Assembly: GCF_009498035.1 (NCBI RefSeq)
Contig: NZ_CP034550.1
Location: 4,836,001-4,900,000, forward strand
DNA: 64,000 bases
From: Saccharothrix syringae
Lineage (GTDB): Bacteria > Actinomycetota > Actinomycetes > Mycobacteriales > Pseudonocardiaceae
Direction of reading: 5' to 3'
Shown: piece by piece, positions 58,234 through 64,000 of the stretch
Layout of the letters: every line of letters begins with the position of its first letter
Numbering within the stretch: the first letter of the stretch is position 1
Position numbers and translations under genes: made by a program
The notes under the pieces: model-generated
Seen by the model: the letters and a program-made list of their open reading frames with translations, nothing else
Told to the model about the DNA's origin: nothing
Databases searched by the model: none

Positions 58234-59196
58234 TCAGGCCATGGCGGACAGTTCGCGGGTCGCGGAGTCCAGGCGGGAGCGGTCGGCGAGCAGCACGGCG
58301 GCCGAGCGCTCGGTGAGCAGGCCGTGCTCGACCAGGTGGGCGATGCCGGTGCGCAGCGCCTCCGCGGGTGCCGCCGGGTGGCCGCGCAGGGCCTCGACCA
58401 GGATGGCCACCGCCTGCGCGTCGGCCTCGGCGGCGGCGCCGTCGACGCCGGGCGGCAGCTCCGCGTCGGCGCCCGGCAGCGTGGAGATCGGCCGGGTGGT
58501 GCGGCGCGGCCGGCGGCCCAGCGGGCGCTCGACGTAGCGCTCCCACCAGGTGACGTACTCGGGGTGCTCCTTGGTGCCCGCGTTGACCCTGGGCCCGGAC
58601 CGGCACTGCCGCTCGACCACGGCCACGCCGTCGGCGACCCGGTCCAGGTAGTGCTCCGGGGTGCCCTCGAACTCGCGCGCGCACCGGGCGGCGAGCCGGT
58701 GCAGGAGGTCGTGCTCGTCCTCCAGCGGTGCCATCGAGCCCGCCTCGTCCACCAGGTACTCCAGCAGCGCGCGGTGGAAGTCGTCCGGCAGGCCCCTGGC
58801 GCGGGAGCAGGCGCGGACGCGGTCGGCGCGGGCCTGCGCGCCCATGGCGGCCCGCCGGGCCCGGTTCCAGTCGGGCGCGGCGCGCATGCGGACGTGGATG
58901 CGGGCGGCGCCCGCCGGGTTGCGCAGCTCGCCCGGGTGGGCGGCTAAGAGGCGGTGGCACTCGACGATCATGTCGACCAGGAAGTCCCGGCACGCGCACT
59001 CGCCGTCGAGCCGGATCGCGTGCGGGCCGCCCGGGGCCCGCGGGGACGTGCTGACGCGCAGGTCGCAGCGGTCGGTGAACAGGGACCGGTGGATGGCCCT
59101 GCGGTAGCTGTGCGACTCGTGCCAGATGGCGGCCACCACCTCCGGGACGTCGGGCAGCTCGCGCGCCCGTCCGTCAGTGAGGTGAAGAGTAGTCAT
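58234..59196 (-). CDS. Unrecognised actinobacterial protein
   Basis: A 320-residue soluble protein with conserved-looking motifs IWHESHSYRRAIHRSLF, CACRDFLVDMIVECHRLLA, RIHVRMRAAPDWNRARRAAM and EYVTWWERYVERPLGRR. The C-terminus is a helical region. I do not recognise a family. The pattern of Arg/Asp/Trp in RMRAAPDWNRARR recurs in actinobacterial sigma-factor-associated or hypothetical proteins, but no function follows. It is divergent from the 657-residue gene, with an A+T-rich palindrome-containing gap between them. Confidence 0.7.
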   Translation of the reverse strand: MTTLHLTDGRARELPDVPEVVAAIWHESHSYRRAIHRSLFTDRCDLRVSTSPRAPGGPHAIRLDGECACRDFLVDMIVECHRLLAAHPGELRNPAGAARIHVRMRAAPDWNRARRAAMGAQARADRVRACSRARGLPDDFHRALLEYLVDEAGSMAPLEDEHDLLHRLAARCAREFEGTPEHYLDRVADGVAVVERQCRSGPRVNAGTKEHPEYVTWWERYVERPLGRRPRRTTRPISTLPGADAELPPGVDGAAAEADAQAVAILVEALRGHPAAPAEALRTGIAHLVEHGLLTERSAAVLLADRSRLDSATRELSAMA

Positions 59197-59225
59197 ATTT
59201 TCACTGCGGGTAGCGGTTCGCATGA

Positions 59226-59248
59226 CTCGTAATCTTACGAGAACGTAA
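59226..59248. promoter_or_regulatory. Palindromic operator between divergent genes
   Basis: CTCGTAA-TC-TTACGAG is a perfect 7-bp inverted repeat (59226-59241), followed by a further half-site AACGTAAG. It lies 30 bp from the minus-strand start and 81 bp from the plus-strand start in the most A+T-rich part of the right arm. A repressor or sigma-related site shared by both genes is likely. Confidence 0.5.
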
Positions 59249-59322
59249 GGCTGTGAGAGCGCAGGGTTGCGAAAAAATGGTGGAGTAAGATCCACTTCCG
59301 CCGTACCAGCCAAGGAGCGAAC

Positions 59323-61296
59323 ATGGGCCTGCTTCCCGCCGAGATACCGGACATCCCGGAGATCAGGTCCGAGATCGTCCCGGCCCGGCTGGCCCGCAAG
59401 GTCGCCCCGCTGTTCGGCATCCCCTGGGAGCGCGGGCCGTTCGGGACCCGCACCTGGATCTGCGACTACAACAAGATCACCCTGTCCGAGATCGCCCGCG
59501 GCGCGCCGCAGCCGGGGCGGGGCCAGGCCCGGCCGGTCGAGCCGGGCGGGTGGGCCGTGGTCGACCGGGTCGCGGTGACCGGCGCGGGCGGCTCGCTGCC
59601 CAACGAGATCCCCAACGCCACGCTCAACCGCTTCGGCCCCGACACCAAGGCCGCGGTCGTGCTCACCGCCGCCAACCGGCTGCTCGCCCCGGTCACCGCC
59701 GCCGTCGAGTCGGCCCTGGGGCTGCTGGTCGCGGCCGACGGGTCGGCGCTGCCGCTCCGGCTGCGCCTGGCCGCCTGGGCCGCCCTGGTGCTGGAGGTGT
59801 TCCGGACGCAGCCCGCGCTGCTCGCGGCCGCGATCCACGCCCGGACCATCCAGCGCGAGCTGCTGGTGGAGTGGTACCTGCCGCTGGCCGCGCCCATCGC
59901 CGACCTGCCGCTGGCCCGCTGCGAGGTGGGCGCGCCGCACGCCGACGCGGGCGGCGGCACCTCGTCGCGGCCCCGCGACCTCGACGTCGCCGACCGCACG
60001 GTCCGCTGCCTGGAGGTCACCGCGCCCGACGAGGTGGTCGACCGGCTGCTGCGCCGGCTGATGGCCGTGGGCACCCAGCAGAGCTCCAGCCACCTGTGGC
60101 TCAGCGAGCGGGTGCCCGGCAGGCTCGCCGTGGAGGCGCTGGTGCCGCCCACCGAGCTGGTCGGCCGCTACATCGCCGAGCTGGACCACCTGCTCGACGC
60201 CGAGCCCGCCGACCGCCGGGCGCTGCCGCGCGTGCCGTCCGCCGCCGAGGTGGGCGGGCTGCCGCTGCCCGCGCGCCGGGCCGTGCTGATCGCCCTGCTC
60301 ACCGTGCTGCGGCAGGTGCGGTTCGACGCGGAGCTGCGCGAGCGGACCCGGGAGGCGATCGTGCCGCTGCTGGCCGAGGTGGCGCTGCTGGCCACCGAGG
60401 TCCTGGGCCCCGACGACCCGCTGACCGCGCTCGGCCGGTGCCGGGCCGCCGACATGCTGGTGCACACCCTGCGCCACGACCGCCGCCACGACCTGGCCGA
60501 ACCGGTCGCCGAGCTGATGGCCCAGGCCGAGCGGTGCGTGGAGCTGGCCGAGGCCGGGGTGGTGGACCGCGGCGCCGCCGCCGAGGCGATCTCGTCGGCC
60601 AACGTCGAGATCAACATCGTGCGGCGGACCAACGCCACCGATCCCGGCGCGAAGCTGCCGCCGCCCGAGCACCTGGACGCCTGGCTGCGCCGCAGCTGGG
60701 ACGCCTACCTGCGCATCCTCGAACTCGCCCCGGACTGGCCCGGCGAGGGCGACCGCGCCTCACGGCTGGCCGTCGGGCACCACCTGCACAACTACGCCTC
60801 CTACCTGACCACGCACCCCGACGACGAGGCCGACCTGCTCGCCGCCGTCGAGCTGTTCGAGACCGTCGTCATCCCGGCCCGCGAGCTGTACTGGAAGCGC
60901 ACGCACAGCTTCCTGCCGCTGCGGCAGTCGCTGCAGATCGCCTCGCGCGCCGCGGCCGTGCTGACCAAGCGCGCCGCGCACCCCGAGGAGGCCCGCCGCT
61001 GGGCGGCCAAGGGGCACGCGTGGATCTCGCGCGCGCTCGACGACCGGGAGACCACCGAGCTGCTGGCCGGGTCCAGCGAGCCCGCCGCCCACTTCTGCCT
61101 GCTCGCCGCGCCCGCCCTGCTCACCGCGGTCGAGCACGGCGTGCCGGGCACCGGGCCCGGCGACGTGGCCCTGGCCGGGCGGCTGCTGGCCGTGGCCGAG
61201 GGGTGGGCGCGGCGGGTCACCGGCGGCGACGAGACCAGCTACAGCCACCACGACCGGCTGGTCGAGCTGCGGCGCCGGATCGCGTCGCTGGGCTGA
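59323..61296 (+). CDS. Unrecognised 657-residue helical (TPR-like) protein
   Basis: A soluble, mostly helical protein starting MGLLPAEIPDIPEIRSEIVP. The first 80 residues contain WERGPFGTRTWICDYNKITL. The rest alternates helices of TPR-like length (for example WDAYLRILELAPDWPGEGDR and AAHPEEARRWAAKGHAWISR). No catalytic motif is visible. The ATG is preceded by AAGGAG and, further up, by a -10-like TAAGAT (59287-59292). It could be a scaffold or signalling protein partnered with the divergent 320-residue protein. Confidence 0.75.
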   Translation: MGLLPAEIPDIPEIRSEIVPARLARKVAPLFGIPWERGPFGTRTWICDYNKITLSEIARGAPQPGRGQARPVEPGGWAVVDRVAVTGAGGSLPNEIPNATLNRFGPDTKAAVVLTAANRLLAPVTAAVESALGLLVAADGSALPLRLRLAAWAALVLEVFRTQPALLAAAIHARTIQRELLVEWYLPLAAPIADLPLARCEVGAPHADAGGGTSSRPRDLDVADRTVRCLEVTAPDEVVDRLLRRLMAVGTQQSSSHLWLSERVPGRLAVEALVPPTELVGRYIAELDHLLDAEPADRRALPRVPSAAEVGGLPLPARRAVLIALLTVLRQVRFDAELRERTREAIVPLLAEVALLATEVLGPDDPLTALGRCRAADMLVHTLRHDRRHDLAEPVAELMAQAERCVELAEAGVVDRGAAAEAISSANVEINIVRRTNATDPGAKLPPPEHLDAWLRRSWDAYLRILELAPDWPGEGDRASRLAVGHHLHNYASYLTTHPDDEADLLAAVELFETVVIPARELYWKRTHSFLPLRQSLQIASRAAAVLTKRAAHPEEARRWAAKGHAWISRALDDRETTELLAGSSEPAAHFCLLAAPALLTAVEHGVPGTGPGDVALAGRLLAVAEGWARRVTGGDETSYSHHDRLVELRRRIASLG

Positions 61297-61311
61297 ACCA
61301 CCGGGTGGCGG

Positions 61312-61932
61312 CTACCGGGTGCGGACGGGGTGGCGCAGGACCGTCCTGAGCTTCGCCGGGTCGGTCCGGCGGGGATCGCCCACGTAGACCTCGTGGTGCA
61401 GGCCGGTCAACCGCAGGCCGTTGGCCGCCAGCCACTCGTGGTGGAGCCTGGCCAGCACCGGCCCCTCGTCGTCGTAGGGCCCGATGTGCAGCACCTGGGC
61501 GCTGGTGCCCTCGTGCAGGACCTCGGGGCGCACGGCCTCGATGGCGGGCAGGCCCTTCTTGGCCGAGGCGATCCGCTTGGCCTCGTCGATCCGCTCGTCG
61601 GTGACCCAGTCGGGTTGGCTGATCAGCATCCGCCAGTGCCAGCGGTCCTTGTCCCGGGTGATGAAGACCTCCGGGTCGTCGGCCCACCACAGCCCCTCCA
61701 GCGGCCCGACGACGAAGTCGCGGCCCTCCCGCTTGCTCGCGAACTTGACCGTGTAGGCGACGGAGTAGAGCGCTTCGACGGCGCGGGCGTAGTCGGGGCT
61801 GGTGTTGGGGTTGCCGTGCCCGTCGACGGCGATGAACCGCTGCTCGGGCACGTCGACCAGCGCCCAGTCGGTGTTCCTGGGCGCGTAGAGCCGCTTGAGC
61901 TCCCGCTTGACGTCGTAGCGGTCCGGGCTCAT
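61312..61932 (-). CDS. GyrI-like small-molecule-binding protein
   Basis: A 206-residue protein. DVKRELKRLYAPRNTDWALV leads to VPEQRFIAVDGHGNPNTSPD. YARAVEALYSVAYTVKFASK and the aromatic WHWRMLISQPDWVTDERIDE follow, then VLHIGPYDDEGPVLARLHHE. This is the GyrI-like/SOUL-related fold that binds small hydrophobic ligands. Its start overlaps the PadR stop by 4 bases, so the regulator and this protein form a two-gene operon, presumably responding to a drug-like ligand. Confidence 0.8.
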   Translation of the reverse strand: MSPDRYDVKRELKRLYAPRNTDWALVDVPEQRFIAVDGHGNPNTSPDYARAVEALYSVAYTVKFASKREGRDFVVGPLEGLWWADDPEVFITRDKDRWHWRMLISQPDWVTDERIDEAKRIASAKKGLPAIEAVRPEVLHEGTSAQVLHIGPYDDEGPVLARLHHEWLAANGLRLTGLHHEVYVGDPRRTDPAKLRTVLRHPVRTR

Positions 61933-62462
61933 CCGATGTCCTCCTGGTACGCGGCCAGCCAGCGCTGCTCGGCCTCCAACTGGGCCAGCGAGTAGTCGAA
62001 GACCGCGCGGGCGAAGCGGGGCGCGTGCGGTTGGGCGGCGACGGCCGCGCGCAGCTCCGCGATCTTCGCGGCCACCGCGGCGGCGCGCCGGGCGAGCGCG
62101 GCGCGCAGCCGTTCCGGCGGGATGACGGGCTGGTTCGCCAGTCCGACCAGGACGGGCGGGAACACCGGCCGCAGCCGCGCCACCGCCGCCTCGGCCGCCT
62201 CCGCGCACGCCCGGCGCCCCTCCGGCGTCGGGCCGAACACCTTGCGCGCCCTGCCCCGGCCCGACCCGGGCGCGTCGACCTCGGCCACCAGGCCGCGGTC
62301 GCGCAGCTTGGCCAGCAGGTAGTAGATGGAGCTGAACCCGATCTCGGTCCACTCCCGCATGCCCCGGGCGGTGATCACCTCGTCCAGCTCGTAGCCGTGC
62401 CGCGGTCGTTCCACCAGCAGACCCAGCAGGGTCAGTTCGGCGGGGGTCAGTTCCGGGGGCAC
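61929..62462 (-). CDS. PadR-family transcriptional regulator
   Basis: A 177-residue protein. The N-terminal winged helix has LTLLGLLVERPRHGYELDEV, SSIYYLLAKLRDRGLVAEVD and the wing VFGPTPEGRRAC. The C-terminal helices are for dimerisation (the Vir-like part). PadR proteins repress drug or phenolic-acid response genes. GTG 62462 is 6 bases after a minus-strand TAGGAT (62474-62469), so the mRNA is probably leaderless. A CTAGTACTAG palindrome overlaps that -10 and is the likely autoregulatory site. Confidence 0.85.
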   Translation of the reverse strand: MPPELTPAELTLLGLLVERPRHGYELDEVITARGMREWTEIGFSSIYYLLAKLRDRGLVAEVDAPGSGRGRARKVFGPTPEGRRACAEAAEAAVARLRPVFPPVLVGLANQPVIPPERLRAALARRAAAVAAKIAELRAAVAAQPHAPRFARAVFDYSLAQLEAEQRWLAAYQEDIG

Positions 62463-62471
62463 CCGCTTATC

Positions 62472-62481
62472 CTAGTACTAG
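62472..62481. promoter_or_regulatory. Palindrome over the PadR promoter
   Basis: CTAGTACTAG, a perfect 10-bp palindrome in G+C-rich DNA, overlaps the minus-strand -10 (TAGGAT) of the PadR gene. It is a probable PadR operator for self-repression. Confidence 0.5.
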
Positions 62482-62496
62482 AGCAATTCTGATCCG

Positions 62497-64000
62497 TCAG
62501 GGCCACAGCAGTTCGCGCCAAGCCCCCTGGTAGCGCTCCAACTGCCTGCGGACCGCCTCGCTCGTGGCCCCGGCCGCCGCGCCGAGGGTGCGGTAGTTCT
62601 CCACCCAGCCCACCTCGCCCCACGGCCGGTGCGGGCAGACCTCCTGGTAGTGCACCGGCTCGCGGGGCCGACCGCCGGGCGACCAGCCGCCGCCCGCCGC
62701 GTCCGGGCAGCACGGCTCGGCCGGCGGACCCGACGCCTTCTGCACGAACTGCACCGGCGCCCGCACGCCGTGGGCGGCCACCAGCACCGCCTGCACGGCC
62801 GCGCTGCGGTGCCCGCCCAGCAGCACGCGCAGGTGGGAGGTCACCAGCAGCACGGCGGGGCGGCGGCGCGTCCACAGCGGCGGCAGCGCGGAGAGGGTGA
62901 CCAGGCGGGCGGCGGCCAGCGCGTCGTCGGTGACGTCGGCGGGGGCGACGGTGGCGGCCAGCCGGGCGGTGAGCGCCTGGAACCGGCTCTCGGGAACCCC
63001 GGCCGGCCGGGGCGGCCGCGACGCCGGTGCCCGGTCGAGCACGGCGGTGGCGACCCGCAGCCGGCGCACCAGCAGCGCCAGGTTCCGCGCCTCGTCGGGC
63101 ACCTGCTTGCCGTCGAGCCACTGGAGCAGGGGTTCGCGGGCGTCCGGGCCCGCGCCGCGGAACAGCGCGGCGATCAGCCAGCCCACCAGGTGCTCCACGT
63201 CCGGGCGGGTCTCGGTCGCCGACGACGGCGGGGGAGCGGAGCGGAAGTCCTCGACGACCACGTGGTCGGGCTTGTCGCCCAGGCCCAGGCGGTGGCTGAG
63301 CACCGAGTGCACCGCCTTGACCGCCCGGCGCCCGGCGGCGGTCCCGCACGCCTCGCCGAGGTGGCCCGCGTAGTGGCCGAAGGCCGACGCCACGTCGGGT
63401 TCGCCGGGACCGCGCCAGTGCGGCCCGCCGGCCGGGTGGTTCATCGCCCTGCGCAGGACGGCGACGAGGTCGTCCGCCGCCCGCCCGACCGCGTCCGCCG
63501 GCACGGCCGCGCCCCGGCGTTCGTCCAGGGCGACCCGGTAGGCGGCGATCCGCACCAGGAAGTCGGTGTTGCCGGCGACCGGGAGGCCCGTGCCGGTGGA
63601 CCGGCGGGTCGCCCGGTGGGCGGCCGCCAGCTCGGCGCCGCGGGCGAGCACGTCGAGCGCGGCGCCGACGAGCGCGGCACCCGCGTCCGGGCCGGCCGGC
63701 CGGTCCGGGCCCAGCGCGGCCACGATCGCCGGGACCACCATGTTGAGGATCAGCTCGGGTTCCTGGTCCGCGCCCGCCTCGGCCAGGCCGGCGCGCACCC
63801 GCAGGCTCAGCGCCAGCAGCGCGGCGGTCCGCTCGTCGTCGGGCACGACCCGGTCGGTGCGGACCAGGTAGTTGAGCGGCACGTCGACGAACCGCCGGTA
63901 GCGCAGGAACTTCCTCGCCGCGTGACCGCTGTTCCTGGCCACCCCGCCCCTGGTGCCGCTCCAGGTGAAGCAGGCGGCGACGAGCAGGTGGCACTCCCGC
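62497..64000 (-). CDS. Unrecognised protein, partial (5' end beyond window)
   Basis: The frame is open from the window edge (HLLVAACFTWSGTRGGVARN) and runs to a stop at 62497, giving at least 501 residues. A GTG at 63942 is possible but the upstream residues look coding. The protein is helical, with ARKFLRYRRFVDVPLNYLVR near the visible start and LVTSHLRVLLGGHRSAAVQA in the middle. Near the end, EPCCPDAAGGGW and HYQEVCPHRPWGEVGWVENY carry Cys/His that might bind a metal. No family is recognised. Confidence 0.65.
   Translation of the reverse strand, partial: RECHLLVAACFTWSGTRGGVARNSGHAARKFLRYRRFVDVPLNYLVRTDRVVPDDERTAALLALSLRVRAGLAEAGADQEPELILNMVVPAIVAALGPDRPAGPDAGAALVGAALDVLARGAELAAAHRATRRSTGTGLPVAGNTDFLVRIAAYRVALDERRGAAVPADAVGRAADDLVAVLRRAMNHPAGGPHWRGPGEPDVASAFGHYAGHLGEACGTAAGRRAVKAVHSVLSHRLGLGDKPDHVVVEDFRSAPPPSSATETRPDVEHLVGWLIAALFRGAGPDAREPLLQWLDGKQVPDEARNLALLVRRLRVATAVLDRAPASRPPRPAGVPESRFQALTARLAATVAPADVTDDALAAARLVTLSALPPLWTRRRPAVLLVTSHLRVLLGGHRSAAVQAVLVAAHGVRAPVQFVQKASGPPAEPCCPDAAGGGWSPGGRPREPVHYQEVCPHRPWGEVGWVENYRTLGAAAGATSEAVRRQLERYQGAWRELLWP

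Noticed and set aside
59323-61296. Polyketide or NRPS-related protein
   Set aside because: Size and Ala/Leu richness suggested it at first, but no catalytic motif is present and the helices look TPR-like.
1-64000. tRNA, rRNA or riboswitch genes
   Set aside because: I looked for tRNA-like TTCGA arms with flanking cloverleaf pairing and for rRNA or known riboswitch cores and found none I could support; this was a reading by eye, so a tRNA scan could still find one.

Overview
The window is very G+C-rich actinobacterial DNA. Leaderless GTG/ATG starts, GTGA/ATGA gene overlaps, ESX-type (type VII secretion) accessory proteins, HTH-NACHT proteins and a SlpD/TAP-type hydrolase suggest a filamentous actinomycete, probably of the Pseudonocardiales (Saccharothrix/Actinosynnema/Lentzea type). 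The order is an inference; there is no 16S gene here.

Left arm (1-13.8 kb) is a mobile-element and conflict-system graveyard. It holds the C-terminus of a WD40 protein, a decayed IS630 transposase and an 81-bp snap-back repeat. Next is an intact minus-strand five-gene operon (3304-5947): TIR-like protein, caspase-like protease, SLOG-like nucleotide sensor, DUF6338-like membrane protein and a small protein. I regard it as a candidate antiphage or abortive-infection system. Further right are a complete IS with matched ends (6122-7713), an A+T-richer membrane TIR-like gene, a broken cyclase-like gene, an IS3-family element split by a nested IS30-family element, and a degenerate type I-E-like CRISPR remnant.

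Middle (13.8-32.1 kb) is mostly chromosomal-looking. It has a GlxA-type regulator with a divergent imine-reductase-like/PPOX pair, a DinB protein, a methyltransferase and a secreted peptidase-like hydrolase. An eight-gene ESX-accessory operon follows (EspG, EspC, YbaB, PPE/WXG-like, ending in two secreted hydrolases), then an XRE-NACHT membrane protein, an AraC regulator, a CheB-like protein and a decayed NACHT gene.

Right-centre (32.1-57.8 kb) is a biosynthetic gene cluster. Four promoters (32.2, 36.5, 42.6 and 50.05 kb) share a 22-bp TGGCC-N12-GGCCA-type box, exactly 30 bp of spacer and an extended -10 (TGn-CARKGT), so the cluster appears to be a regulon, perhaps driven by the internal LuxR gene. 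The 50-57.7 kb operon encodes a PhzC-type DAHP synthase, an EntA-like dehydrogenase, PhzD-like and PhzE-like enzymes. This set should convert chorismate through ADIC and DHHA to 3-hydroxyanthranilate. It is followed by an aromatic hydroxylase, a degenerate E1-rhodanese protein and an HbpS-like protein. The 32-42.5 kb operons encode a KAS III-like acyltransferase with an unusual Ser/Asn/His triad, a SufS-like cysteine desulfurase, a two-domain SagB-like oxidoreductase, an acyl-adenylate ligase, a carrier protein, a DapB-like reductase, a class II aldolase and an acyl-CoA dehydrogenase. Export and tailoring genes (MFS pump, acyltransferase-3, GT1 glycosyltransferase, VOC protein, cyclase, second FAD hydroxylase) lie between. 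The product is probably a 3-hydroxyanthranilate-derived, possibly sulfur-containing glycoside. I do not recognise the cluster.

Right end (57.8-64 kb) returns to chromosomal genes. A divergent pair of unrecognised proteins shares a palindromic intergenic region, followed by a PadR/GyrI-like pair and a partial unrecognised gene.
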